Shown: positions 9,071-17,029 of the stretch, in pieces | Numbering within the stretch: position 1 is the first letter of the stretch | Layout: the number at the start of each line of letters is the position of its first letter | Virus record (IMG/VR): IMGVR_UViG_3300033144_008054 | Coordinates: 1 to 47,219 of that record | From: a virus | Length of the DNA stretch: 47,219 nt | Direction: 5' to 3' (one strand) | Notes under the pieces: model-generated | The model's database searches: none | What the model saw: only the letters and a program-made list of their open reading frames with translations | Told to the model about the DNA's origin: nothing | Program-made: the position numbers and the translations under genes

Positions 9071-9391
9071 ATGAATGATAAACAAATATTGATACATAGA
9101 TTGGCTATAAATAGTTGGGTATTTAAAATGATATCTACTTTAATATTTATAGCAAGTATGTTTATAATAAATAGTTATATAATTATAATTCCATTAGTAG
9201 CTCTATGGTATTTGGATAGTTTTATACTATCAGTGGAGAGGAAGGTAAGAGATTTAGACAATGCAAAATCACAAAATCAGCTTTCATCTATAAAAAGTAA
9301 AAGAAGTATTTTTATAATGTTTAATAAAACGATGTTGATATTTCATAGTAGTTTAATAGTAGCAATATTGTTATTTTATATTTTGAAATAA
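9071..9391 (+). CDS. Membrane protein of the lysis region
   Basis: A 106-residue protein with about three membrane segments: two close together near the start (FKMISTLIFIASMFIIN, SYIIIIPLVALWYL) and one at the C-terminus (MLIFHSSLIVAILLFYIL). A charged loop lies between them. It follows an AAGGATTAG start box at 9057-9065. A second holin or antiholin is possible, but no family is recognised. Confidence 0.55.
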   Translation: MNDKQILIHRLAINSWVFKMISTLIFIASMFIINSYIIIIPLVALWYLDSFILSVERKVRDLDNAKSQNQLSSIKSKRSIFIMFNKTMLIFHSSLIVAILLFYILK

Positions 9392-9402
9392 AAGGAAAAT
9401 AA

Positions 9403-9768
9403 TTGGATAAGTTTAAGATTATAATCAAAGGACTGGCTGGGGGTTTGTTTTTAATATTTGGTAGTATATATTTGCCTATATATGGAAATACTCCAGAAAT
9501 AGGAGGATTGCTATTTTTTATAGCAGTATTAGGGATTATAGTATCAAGACTATTTAAAAGGTTTGTTGGAGCAGTATCATTAGTAGCCTTTGCTCTTATC
9601 ATCTATGGGGGTACATTTATACCAAGTTATCCTATTAACACAATAACTGCATTCATACTTGCAACAGTTTTATGTGGCACAGGTGTATCACTATTGGGGT
9701 ATGGAGATTATATTAAAAAAGCTTGGGATTGGATTAAGAATTTGATAGGTAGAATAAAAAAAAGATAA
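9403..9768 (+). CDS. Four-segment membrane protein of the lysis region
   Basis: A 121-residue protein starting at TTG 9403, behind AAAGGAAAATAA. It contains about four hydrophobic segments with Gly-rich turns and ends in a basic tail (IKNLIGRIKKR). It is the last gene of the late plus-strand unit. No family is recognised; a role in lysis or superinfection exclusion would fit its place. Confidence 0.5.
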   Translation: MDKFKIIIKGLAGGLFLIFGSIYLPIYGNTPEIGGLLFFIAVLGIIVSRLFKRFVGAVSLVAFALIIYGGTFIPSYPINTITAFILATVLCGTGVSLLGYGDYIKKAWDWIKNLIGRIKKR

Positions 9769-10178
9769 TTATATCTAATTTTATGATATACTTTTAATGT
9801 TCCTAGGAGGGTGGTATATTGTCCTTAGTAATATACAAGTGCTAGCCCTTAGTAGATATATGTTATATTAACCTTTGTTATTTATAATATTATCTACTAG
9901 AGCTAGTCTTTATCTCTATAAGCAAGAGCTACTTTACTTTTTTTATGATATAATGTTTGTATGAAAATACATGGTTTTAGATATCATATTTTATATTATA
10001 TTATTAAATGTCAATTTTATAGATGTAATACTAAAGAATAATAAAGAATTACACTTTCCCTGCAAAGCTGAGAGAGTATTAATTAGACAAAAAACTAAAA
10101 GAACTATTAAAAAGCTTAAATATCATAATTTTATAAATGATAATACGAGGCAGATCAAACCTCTCATTTGCTTATAGC
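9769..10178. other. Intergenic region between convergent operons, hairpin-rich
   Basis: This 410-bp stretch separates the end of the plus late unit from the end of the minus early unit. It holds two strong hairpins (9814-9836 and 9842-9906), then an extended -10 element (TGATATAAT, 9946-9954) with no good -35. After that lie only weak short frames (from 9961 and 9971). Near 10150-10168, GAGG/CCTC arms could form a weak terminator for either strand. Confidence 0.6.
9814..9906. other. Two-hairpin structured element
   Basis: Hairpin 1 pairs 9814-9820 with 9830-9836 (GTATATT/AATATAC). Hairpin 2 pairs 9842-9846 with 9902-9906 (CTAGC/GCTAG) and 9850-9858 with 9891-9899 (TAGTAGATA/TATCTACTA), around an A/T-rich inner arm. 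The long stem with small internal loops looks like an RNA element or site; there is no T-run directly after it as in a plain terminator. Confidence 0.45.
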
Positions 10179-10469
10179 TTAATCCTTTTTGGCTATTATT
10201 TTCTTTACTTGCTCTTCTACTTCATCTAATGTTTTTTGAATTTTATCTGTAAAAATCCTGTTTTCAAAAGCTTTTTTTAGTAACTGTTCTACAATATCAT
10301 CTCCATTTTTATCAATAAGTCTTTTTTTGCTATCAATCCATATTACATCTACTAAAGCTTCCTCATCACTATAATTAACATAATTTGTTTCAATATAATA
10401 TTGTTTATTTTCATATTTACACCACAATTTAAAATCTAATTTTCTATAAAATCTAATTGGTTCCATCAT
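10179..10469 (-). CDS. Early protein of unknown function, 96 residues
   Basis: This is the last gene of the leftward early operon. It starts at the first ATG of the box AAAAGGATTAGATGATG (10469). The product is charged, with a beta-like first half and a helical C-terminal part (VEQLLKKAFENRIF...EQVKKIIAKKD). I recognise no family. It overlaps the upstream gene by 17 bases. Confidence 0.6.
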   Translation of the reverse strand: MMEPIRFYRKLDFKLWCKYENKQYYIETNYVNYSDEEALVDVIWIDSKKRLIDKNGDDIVEQLLKKAFENRIFTDKIQKTLDEVEEQVKKIIAKKD

Positions 10470-10809
10470 CTAATCCTTTTATTTTTGTCATAAGTTCTTT
10501 CCAAGCCTCATCATATGAGTTAAAATATCTATTCATATCATTCCATTCTATATTATAATCATCATCATCTACATTATATATAAAAGCTAAATCACCAATT
10601 ATTTCATTATCCTCATCAACTTTAGAATTTATCATATCAAACCATTCAATATAATAACTTCCTCCTTTTGTAAAAAATGCTCCTTTTAAAAATTTTGTAT
10701 TAAGATTTAAAACATCAGTAAATTCATTTTCTTTTTTTGTTTTATCTTGTAAATTTGGCTGGTTATCATTTCTAATATCTAGTAAGTGGTGTCTTTTTAG
10801 TAAGTCCAT
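10453..10809 (-). CDS. Early protein of unknown function, 118 residues
   Basis: The start is placed at the ATG at 10809, which has AAGGATAAAAGA before it; a frame open to 10839 overlaps the neighbour and lacks an SD. The product is acidic, with a run of Asp (NVDDDDYNIEW). Its last residues (GLDDGTN) are simply the readthrough of the next gene's start box. No family is recognised. Confidence 0.6.
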   Translation of the reverse strand: MDLLKRHHLLDIRNDNQPNLQDKTKKENEFTDVLNLNTKFLKGAFFTKGGSYYIEWFDMINSKVDEDNEIIGDLAFIYNVDDDDYNIEWNDMNRYFNSYDEAWKELMTKIKGLDDGTN

Positions 10810-10819
10810 TCTTTTATCC

Positions 10820-11143
10820 TTAAAATAAGCTTCCTGCATATTGAACTACCTTAATTTCTTCGGTAGTTGACTTTGACTTCTTTTTAGGAGAACCAATATA
10901 TTTACCTAATTGAGATATTAAATCATCAATATCAACTTCATCATTTAATATTAGATTAAAAGGTAATTTATATCTTATTATAATCTTATTTATACATTCT
11001 TTCATATCCATATAACTACCAGTGTGCTCCTGTACAATTCCATACATAGTTATTCTATCAATTAATAATTTAATAATTTCATTTTTACTAATAGGTTCAT
11101 TCTTTATCTTCATCATCTTATATGGTTCATTCTTTATCATCAT
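10820..11143 (-). CDS. Early protein of unknown function, 107 residues
   Basis: The start at 11143 is preceded by AGGAGC. The N-terminus holds a short tandem duplication (MMIKNEP, then MMKIKNEP), visible also in the DNA. The rest is helical with an acidic centre (NDEVDIDDLISQLG) and a Lys/Ser-rich linker. If the second copy were used, the protein would start 9-10 residues later. No function is visible. Confidence 0.55.
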   Translation of the reverse strand: MMIKNEPYKMMKIKNEPISKNEIIKLLIDRITMYGIVQEHTGSYMDMKECINKIIIRYKLPFNLILNDEVDIDDLISQLGKYIGSPKKKSKSTTEEIKVVQYAGSLF

Positions 11144-11147
11144 AGCT

Positions 11148-11321
11148 TTATGCTCCTATCATAGTAATAATTATCATTTGAGCTATTCTTATTGTAGCTA
11201 TAATTGATAGTATTGAAAGACATATTATAAATATAATACTTATTATATTTGTTAATGATATCCAAAGAGTAGTATTATCCATAGTTATAAACTTTCTTAA
11301 TGCTTTAAAAATTCTCATCAT
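11148..11321 (-). CDS. Small membrane protein, 57 residues
   Basis: ATG at 11321 directly follows the TAG stop of the HAD gene inside the box AAGGATTAGATGATG. The product begins with a basic stretch (MMRIFKALRKF) and is then almost wholly hydrophobic (ISLTNIISIIFIICLSILSI and on), so one or two membrane spans are expected. It is one of several tiny membrane proteins in this early operon. Confidence 0.6.
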   Translation of the reverse strand: MMRIFKALRKFITMDNTTLWISLTNIISIIFIICLSILSIIATIRIAQMIIITMIGA

Positions 11322-11966
11322 CTAATCCTTTGTTTTTATTTTACTTTCCAAGAATGCAGAATGTTTTTCTTTTTCACCACATACAAATCCCCACGGTGTG
11401 TCTTGCCACTCTGCTATCTCATCATAGGTAAGCTTTAGGTATGTCATTCCACAATTATCAGCAAATTCTTTATCTATTGACTTGTCCCCTATGTATATAC
11501 ATTCTTTTATAGTAAGAGTAGTAAATGTAAATAAGCAATAATTATCCATCAATCTTATATCTGGCTTTTTATAATCTCCATCATATATATAATCAATTAA
11601 ATCATAGCATTTAATGTTTCTTAAATATTCTTTTATCATTTCTTTGTTATTATTTGATATAATTGTCATTGGTTTATCTATTAATTTTAAGAATGGTCGT
11701 ATAATCCTTTTTTGTTCCTTGAGATTATCTTCTGTAAAGTATTTAAGATATTCATCTTTGAAGTGCTGTTCCAAGTTAGCAAAGTTACCAAATATATCAC
11801 CAAATGCCAGCCCTTGATTGTATCTGCTTTCTATTGCTTCAACATTGAGAGTTAATCCTCTGACCATCCTCATAAATTTGCCATTGTCTTTATACAGCAC
11901 TCCATCAAAGTCAAAGATGATGTGCTTGTATGGTTTTATCTTATTTTCAAAGTCTTTAAATGTCAT
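11322..11966 (-). CDS. HAD-superfamily hydrolase (phosphatase-like)
   Basis: A 214-residue protein with all four HAD motifs: DFDGV (19-23, nucleophile Asp19), TIISNNNK (101-108), a Lys in DYKKPD (133-134) and IYIGDKSID (158-166). The cap region between motif I and II is short and helical. HAD enzymes use Asp to remove phosphate from nucleotides, sugars or nucleic-acid ends; the substrate here is unknown. It lies in the early operon, so a part in nucleotide or DNA-end metabolism during takeover is likely. The stop is embedded in the next gene's start box. Confidence 0.85.
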   Translation of the reverse strand: MTFKDFENKIKPYKHIIFDFDGVLYKDNGKFMRMVRGLTLNVEAIESRYNQGLAFGDIFGNFANLEQHFKDEYLKYFTEDNLKEQKRIIRPFLKLIDKPMTIISNNNKEMIKEYLRNIKCYDLIDYIYDGDYKKPDIRLMDNYCLFTFTTLTIKECIYIGDKSIDKEFADNCGMTYLKLTYDEIAEWQDTPWGFVCGEKEKHSAFLESKIKTKD

Positions 11967-12099
11967 TCTTTAGCCTTTCATTTTCTAATATATCTATTAC
12001 AGCTCCTAACTGTCCTTTAAGATATTTTAGCTCTAATTTTAGATTAATAATCTCATTCTTAAGTTTAATAAGCTCTATATCTTTTTTACATTTCATCAT
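11956..12099 (-). CDS. Small coiled-coil protein, 47 residues
   Basis: ATG at 12099 sits in the box AAGGATTAGATGATG. The product is a regular heptad helix (IELIKLKNEIINLKLELKYL...) typical of a short coiled coil. It overlaps the HAD start by 11 bases, so the two are coupled. Function unknown. Confidence 0.55.
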   Translation of the reverse strand: MMKCKKDIELIKLKNEIINLKLELKYLKGQLGAVIDILENERLKNDI

Positions 12100-12250
12100 C
12101 TAATCCTTTTTTATAAAATGGTTTAAGTATAGATACTTCAATATATACTTTTTTATTATAGTTATCATAGTAATAATGTCTTTTATCAAAAAAAACTTTC
12201 TTGCTAGTATTATTCTTTAAATGAACTATTTTTATTTGCTGTCTCATCAT
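12086..12250 (-). CDS. Small basic protein, 54 residues
   Basis: ATG at 12250 follows GAATAGATGATG, a variant of the start box. The product is Lys/Tyr-rich (KKVFFDKRHYYYDNYNKKVYIEV) and ends GLDDEM, which is the readthrough of the next gene's start box. No family is recognised. Confidence 0.55.
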   Translation of the reverse strand: MMRQQIKIVHLKNNTSKKVFFDKRHYYYDNYNKKVYIEVSILKPFYKKGLDDEM

Positions 12251-12259
12251 CTATTCTTT

Positions 12260-12760
12260 TTAAAATAATTTGTTATCCTTAAAATAAGCTTTTATATTAA
12301 CCACAGGAGCTTTTAGAAACACTCCTACTTTTGATATATCTACAGTGTGTGTGCTATGAAAATAGTATTTGCAACTATCATTAATGATAAATTTAGATAA
12401 TTGCAACACATCAGGGAAGAACTTCTCAATCAAAGGCAAAACATTTGGCATATCTGTATTTATGTTAAATGGAACATATTCATAATGAACTGATAGTAAT
12501 TCCATTCCTATATATTTTCTATATTCCAATAAAAGTAGATAAAATAAGTTAGTATATCTTTTCTTTTGATTAGAATATTTCCAAAATGAAGCACCAAACA
12601 TTGTGTTCCAAGATATACAACTACTTAATTTCTTTTTTTCTTTAATAGATAAAGCATTAAATATTGCAATATTTTTAATATCATTCTCAGTAACACTTAC
12701 ACTTAGCTCCATAATATCTGTATAAGCTATATCAGTCCTAAGATATTTTAATTCTTTCAT
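12260..12760 (-). CDS. Early protein of unknown function, 166 residues
   Basis: A 166-residue, mostly helical protein with several aromatic residues (SCISWNTMFGASFWKYSNQKKRY) and a His/Ser stretch (YYFHSTHTVDISKVGVF). No domain is recognised. It lies in the leftward early operon between small unknown genes. A 38-bp gap separates it from the upstream gene. Confidence 0.6.
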   Translation of the reverse strand: MKELKYLRTDIAYTDIMELSVSVTENDIKNIAIFNALSIKEKKKLSSCISWNTMFGASFWKYSNQKKRYTNLFYLLLLEYRKYIGMELLSVHYEYVPFNINTDMPNVLPLIEKFFPDVLQLSKFIINDSCKYYFHSTHTVDISKVGVFLKAPVVNIKAYFKDNKLF

Positions 12761-12798
12761 TCTTTACCCCTATTTATATACATATCTATTTAAAAGCA

Positions 12799-13083
12799 TT
12801 ATTTGCCCCTATTGTGTGTCATAATATAGAAAATATTGTCTGACCATTTTAAATTATCACAAGTCATTTTTTGATTTCCATTCACTAAAATTATTTCTCT
12901 CTTATCTTTAATAATAACAATCATTAAAGACATTGAAGCATTTTGCCAACCTACAACATTATTACCTTCAAAAACAAAAGGCTCTATATCCTTATTGTCA
13001 AAAAAATCAAATAATGAAACTATCTTATCAATATCCCCTTTACAATCCTCATACTCTTGTTTAAATTGTTCCTTATTCATCAT
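12799..13083 (-). CDS. Early protein of unknown function, 94 residues
   Basis: It starts within GGGTAGATGATG at 13083 and overlaps the upstream Panacea gene by 4 bases. The N-terminal pattern MNKEQFKQEYED resembles that of the 26651 gene (MTKKQFKKEYEE) and, more loosely, other small proteins of this phage. The remainder is beta-like (SLMIVIIKDKREIILVNG). Function unknown. Confidence 0.55.
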   Translation of the reverse strand: MMNKEQFKQEYEDCKGDIDKIVSLFDFFDNKDIEPFVFEGNNVVGWQNASMSLMIVIIKDKREIILVNGNQKMTCDNLKWSDNIFYIMTHNRGK

Positions 13084-13478
13084 CTACCCTTTATCTTTTT
13101 ATTGATTTCATTATATTTTTGAGCCAATTCTATTAAATGCAATGGTGAATATCTTGAAGTCATCATAATAGGATATGTAGAAAGAACAATTGTTATCATT
13201 TGATCTGAATTATGTTTTTCTGCTATTTTTATTACATGGTCTATTGAATACTTTTCTATATCTAATAATTCTTCATAATAACATTCATTTTTAATAAATC
13301 CCTTTATCTCTGCTCCATAATTACCATTCATCCATTCAATATTAAATATTGGTATTCCATAAGTTATACTATGCTTCCAATCTGCTAAATAAAGTAAATA
13401 AATTAAATATCTCTTTTTATAATATTCACAAGAGGGTTTATTCTTAAATATATAACACATTGCTTCTATTATTTTCAT
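13080..13478 (-). CDS. Panacea-domain (DUF4065, SocA-like) protein
   Basis: A 132-residue protein. The segment YLIYLLYLADWKHSITYG, followed by IPIFNIEWMNGNYGAEIKGF (residues 24-61), follows the Panacea/DUF4065 pattern (leucine-rich helix, Tyr-Leu-Ala-Asp, a Gly-x-Pro-Ile turn, then a Gly before a helix). Panacea proteins are found as antitoxins for many unrelated toxins and in phages. No toxin gene is adjacent, so a defence-neutralising or regulatory role in early infection is an inference. The family call is from pattern only. Confidence 0.65.
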   Translation of the reverse strand: MKIIEAMCYIFKNKPSCEYYKKRYLIYLLYLADWKHSITYGIPIFNIEWMNGNYGAEIKGFIKNECYYEELLDIEKYSIDHVIKIAEKHNSDQMITIVLSTYPIMMTSRYSPLHLIELAQKYNEINKKIKGR

Positions 13479-13490
13479 TTGTTTATCCTT

Positions 13491-13577
13491 TTATCCTAAA
13501 ATTATTGAAGCAATTCCATACATAAATATTACATAAACAATACAATATACGATAGCCATAGGTAACTCTTCCATCAT
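13491..13577 (-). CDS. Tiny membrane protein, 28 residues
   Basis: It starts at 13577 in the box AAAAGGATAGATGATG and ends at a TAA that overlaps the next SD. The product (MMEELPMAIVYCIVYVIFMY...) is one hydrophobic segment. The perfect start box and its tight fit between neighbours argue that it is translated. Confidence 0.5.
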   Translation of the reverse strand: MMEELPMAIVYCIVYVIFMYGIASIILG

Positions 13578-13589
13578 CTATCCTTTTCT

Positions 13590-13913
13590 TTACCACCAAT
13601 CTAAAAATACATTTTTATTGCCTAATCCTAGATGAGTTAATATATCAACATCAGATGGCTTAAATTTAAAACCTACCTCTCTCCAACTACAAAGATAAAT
13701 TGCATAAAAATTATCTTTATAAAGATGACTATTTTTAAGTTTACATCTCTTGATAGCTTTTATTTTATATCCCTCCATAAAAGATACCCACCAATATAGT
13801 TTTTTAGAATTTATTAAAAATTCATTTTCATTTTCATTTGTCTTTCCCCACTTAAGAAGAGTTTGATAATCTTTTAATTCATTTTTTATTTCTACATTTT
13901 TATACTTCATCAT
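13590..13913 (-). CDS. Small paralogous protein (WG..W family of this phage)
   Basis: A 107-residue protein, the same length as the plus-strand gene at 24544. Both share a YWG or KWG segment, a Trp-Trp/Trp-Phe strand, an IKxIKR/ITRIDF strand, and a C-terminal DILTHLGLGNKNVFLDWW (in the other copy DILKHLELKSNNKILEWE). They are probably diverged duplicates. Function unknown. Confidence 0.6.
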   Translation of the reverse strand: MMKYKNVEIKNELKDYQTLLKWGKTNENENEFLINSKKLYWWVSFMEGYKIKAIKRCKLKNSHLYKDNFYAIYLCSWREVGFKFKPSDVDILTHLGLGNKNVFLDWW

Positions 13914-15290
13914 CTACCCTTTTGTTTTTAGAGATAGATTATCCCCAAATTTGATACAAAGAGAAGAAAATCCATCTTCAATGAAATTATTATATATCTC
14001 TTTTGAGTGTGTCATAATTATGATTTGTGAACACTTCTTTTTAATATTTTGCATTAATTTTCTAAATTTTACTATTGTGGTATCATCAAAAGAATTAGTA
14101 GCATCATCAAATATAAGGATATAGTCTTTTATGTCTTCTTTGAATATATTTTTTGTCATAAATATGCTAAAGCAGTAGATATCAATAGCAGACTCTGACA
14201 GTTGACTTTGGTAATTAGCTGGTTTTATATACTTGCCATCTTTAGTAATTTTAATGTTATAAGAGATGGTATTACCTCTTTTATCTTGGACTATGTCCAT
14301 TTTAGTCCTGCCATCTCCTAAGTAATTAAATATCTCAATTGTTTTTTTAGTAAAAGCATTAAGATGCTCAGATGAAGCTTCATCTATTTGTTTTTCTAAC
14401 TCTTTTATTTCTTTTTCAAAGTTAGATATCGTGTCATTATGAGCAATAAAATCTTTTAATCTCCATCTTTCTTTTACTCTACCTTTATCAGATTTTAAAT
14501 TATATATCTCATCTTTTAACACTATGATTTTATCGGTTACATCTTCACCTACTAGTTCGCAAAAGTAATCCTCCAAAGGAGGCAAAAGACTTACTTTAAT
14601 ATCGTTAATTTCTTTAACTAAAGCATCTATTTTTTCTTTTTTAATTACAATATTATTTATTTTTTGCTCTATTTTACTTTTAATATTATCATCATTTAGC
14701 AAAATAAAAGATGCAGATAGTATTGATTTTAAGTTATCCATATTATTTTCAAATACTGATTTATGAACCATTGATGATGTTAACTTATTGTATATATCTC
14801 TTATATCATTTGACTTTTCTTCAATAACTGATAAGCTGGATTGCTCTTTTTCTAAAGATGATATCTCTTCATCCATCTTTTCTACACTTTCATAGTGTTT
14901 AAGAGACTCATAATCAGATACCGCTTCATCATAATCTTTATATATCTCTAACTTCCCAATGTTTCTTTTAATCTCTAATTTCTTATCTTGTATAACTTTA
15001 ATTTTGTCATTAAGAAGCTTCACTACTGATATGTCAATCCATCTCCTTAAATTATCTTTTTGATCCTTCCCATATTCTTCACCAAATATAGCTCTTTTAA
15101 AATCTTTACCAAAAACTTCTACTTTGCTAATATTTTCACAGCTTAAATTAAATTTTCTATCTCCACCGTAATAATTATCACATAATTTAGAACCTATTGC
15201 AGTTTTGCCTGCCCCATTATCTCCATAAAATACAATCCCATTTGTTATTTTTACCCATTCTTCATCATTAATCTTAACTGCTTTTATCAT
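13914..15290 (-). CDS. SMC/Rad50-like AAA ATPase
   Basis: A 458-residue ATPase. Walker A is GDNGAGKT (23-30), a long coiled-coil region covers about 95-310, an ABC-type signature-like QLSESAID lies at 363-370, Walker B is YILIFDD (390-396), and a switch His is in MTHSKE (His428). This is the head-coil-head layout of SMC, RecN, SbcC and RloC/AAA_13 proteins, in a short form. It lies between RecT and early genes, so a job in phage recombination or end processing is likely. No nuclease partner of SbcD type is present, and no anticodon-nuclease part is seen. Confidence 0.75.
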   Translation of the reverse strand: MIKAVKINDEEWVKITNGIVFYGDNGAGKTAIGSKLCDNYYGGDRKFNLSCENISKVEVFGKDFKRAIFGEEYGKDQKDNLRRWIDISVVKLLNDKIKVIQDKKLEIKRNIGKLEIYKDYDEAVSDYESLKHYESVEKMDEEISSLEKEQSSLSVIEEKSNDIRDIYNKLTSSMVHKSVFENNMDNLKSILSASFILLNDDNIKSKIEQKINNIVIKKEKIDALVKEINDIKVSLLPPLEDYFCELVGEDVTDKIIVLKDEIYNLKSDKGRVKERWRLKDFIAHNDTISNFEKEIKELEKQIDEASSEHLNAFTKKTIEIFNYLGDGRTKMDIVQDKRGNTISYNIKITKDGKYIKPANYQSQLSESAIDIYCFSIFMTKNIFKEDIKDYILIFDDATNSFDDTTIVKFRKLMQNIKKKCSQIIIMTHSKEIYNNFIEDGFSSLCIKFGDNLSLKTKG

Positions 15291-15305
15291 TCTTTATCCT
15301 TTATT

Positions 15306-15386
15306 TTAAGTGAACATTTTAACAATTGCTACTATAAATATAGCAGCTAATATTATTACCATAATGTTTATAATTTTTATAAACAT
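15306..15386 (-). CDS. Tiny membrane protein, 26 residues
   Basis: ATG at 15386 overlaps the stop of RecT (TAATG). The product (MFIKIINIMVIILAAIFIV...) is a single hydrophobic helix. Its coupling to RecT suggests that it is translated, but the size makes this uncertain. Confidence 0.4.
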   Translation of the reverse strand: MFIKIINIMVIILAAIFIVAIVKMFT

Positions 15387-16468
15387 TAGAAAGGCATGTC
15401 TTGGATTTTATTTATCTCTACTATCTGTTCATCTTTATCCATTTGATGAATTTTTTTGATAGTAGATATATCGGCACCCTCTTTTAATTCTTTAATGATC
15501 TCATCATTTAAACCAGTTTTTGTTTGAATTTCCAAAATGTAGGGAATTTTTGACAACTGTATTTTAAAATTAAAGATATTGTCCTTAACACTTTCAAATT
15601 TAGCATCTTTCATTAATGCTATATAATCTTTTTTTATAGTATTTTTTGTAGGATAATATTCTTTTAAAAATTCAACAGCTTCTTTTTTGCTCATATCAGA
15701 CTCTGCCATCACTTTTTTTAAAAACTTCATAGCTACTTGAGTTTTATTAAGCTCTTTAGGAGGAATTATATCACCTGGAAATGGTTGGTCTTTAGGTGTT
15801 TCAATTTGTTTTTCTTTAGCAGGTACTTCTTCAATAGCAATTGCTTTTTCCTCATGTTTTTTAACAGAGGTTTTTTTAATTTCATCTACCTCCACAAATT
15901 GAGTATCTTTATCCTCTTTTTTGCTATTAACTTTATCATTATTTTTAATTATGCTTCCCTCAGGAATTCCTCCAAGACCAAAAGCTTCTTTTAATGCTTT
16001 ACAAAGTATAGATTTTGAAAGCATTATATGAGGATGGTCTCTCCAGTGATTACTCCAATCATCATAGTATTCACTTAGATACCCCTCAGCTTCCCATTTA
16101 GAACCATCTTTCTTAATAATAGTCCTTTTAATTTTAATATCACTTTTATCTGTATAAGGATTTTCACATTTTACTGGCTCATGCATTATACAACCAGCAT
16201 AATCACCTGTAGCAAGAGCAGCCTTTATATAAGAATTAGTACTTATAATAAGAGAGTATGTTATAACTGCTGTGGTTTTATTTTTATAAGGAACAAAATA
16301 ACAATCTTTTAAAAGTGGATTGAGGTTACCAGCTCGGGATTCTGCTATACAACTTTTAATACTAATTAAACAATCCTCATTGTCTTGTGCTTTTGGAAAG
16401 AACTTTTTTATGATCTCATCCTCAGTCAATCGTGATATCGGATTTTTAACTTCTATTTCATTACTCAT
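15386..16468 (-). CDS. recT: RecT-family single-strand annealing protein
   Basis: A 360-residue protein. Residues ~45-175 match RecT: NLNPLLKDCYFVPYKNKTTAVIT, then IKAALATGDYAGC, a central Trp-rich stretch, and HIMLSKSILCKALKEAF. RecT coats single strands and anneals them in phage recombination. It has a long charged linker (~180-250) and a helical C-terminal extension. It belongs with the YqaJ-like exonuclease downstream of the same promoter and SSB in the divergent operon. Confidence 0.8.
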   Translation of the reverse strand: MSNEIEVKNPISRLTEDEIIKKFFPKAQDNEDCLISIKSCIAESRAGNLNPLLKDCYFVPYKNKTTAVITYSLIISTNSYIKAALATGDYAGCIMHEPVKCENPYTDKSDIKIKRTIIKKDGSKWEAEGYLSEYYDDWSNHWRDHPHIMLSKSILCKALKEAFGLGGIPEGSIIKNNDKVNSKKEDKDTQFVEVDEIKKTSVKKHEEKAIAIEEVPAKEKQIETPKDQPFPGDIIPPKELNKTQVAMKFLKKVMAESDMSKKEAVEFLKEYYPTKNTIKKDYIALMKDAKFESVKDNIFNFKIQLSKIPYILEIQTKTGLNDEIIKELKEGADISTIKKIHQMDKDEQIVEINKIQDMPF

Positions 16469-16802
16469 TTTTCATTTCCTTTATATTTTCTCTTAATATA
16501 ATTTTTGTTTCATTATTTATAATTTTGTCTATTGTTTCTTGTAATTCAATGATAAAATTGTCTCTTTCTATAAGGCTTTCTTTTTTATATATATCACTTA
16601 ATGTATGTATTTCATTAAATAAAGTTTTAGTTTCAATAAGAGGATAAGTTATATGAGATATTATTGTTATATCCCCTAATCCCATTACACTATTCTTAAA
16701 ATCTTCTGCTTTATCATATATACTTTTATATATATATAATCTAATATTATATCTTCCTTGTTCGCTATTATCTAAATTAGTAAAAGTTATTTCTATATTC
16801 AC
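16461..16802 (-). CDS. Early protein of unknown function, 113 residues
   Basis: A 113-residue protein overlapping RecT by 8 bases. It has a beta-like first third (MNIEITFTNLDNSEQGRYNIRLYIY) and a helical C-terminal half with many Glu/Ile/Asn. No family is recognised. Tight coupling to RecT could mean a functional link. Confidence 0.6.
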   Translation of the reverse strand: MNIEITFTNLDNSEQGRYNIRLYIYKSIYDKAEDFKNSVMGLGDITIISHITYPLIETKTLFNEIHTLSDIYKKESLIERDNFIIELQETIDKIINNETKIILRENIKEMKNE

Positions 16803-17029
16803 TTCATTTCCTTTATATTAACTACAGGCTCCCAATTACCTGCTTTATTTCTTTTTAAATAATCTGCATTTGGGTTTATTTCTTTATAAATTACTTTTTT
16901 ATTAGGCTTATTCTTATACACAAAATGCCACTTTATATTTAAATATATACATTGTATTACCGCTACAGCGAATGCTATTACAATTCCTATAACCTCTACT
17001 GCTACTATATAAGATAATATATTACTCAT
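16799..17029 (-). CDS. Small membrane protein, 76 residues
   Basis: An N-terminal membrane segment (ILSYIVAVEVIGIVIAFAVAVIQCIYL) is followed by a basic cytoplasmic-type tail (KNKPNKKVIYKEINPNADYLKRNKAGNW). The start overlaps the stop of the small gene before it. Function unknown; one of the tiny membrane proteins of this operon. Confidence 0.6.
   Translation of the reverse strand: MSNILSYIVAVEVIGIVIAFAVAVIQCIYLNIKWHFVYKNKPNKKVIYKEINPNADYLKRNKAGNWEPVVNIKEMK

Noticed and set aside
9971-10177. 68-residue frame behind an extended -10
   Set aside because: No SD, odd composition and no family; a second frame from 9961 ends after 26 codons. Kept only as part of the intergenic entry.
13914-15290. 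RloC/PrrC-type anticodon nuclease
   Set aside because: Only the ATPase and coiled coil are visible; no nuclease residues could be placed and the length is short.
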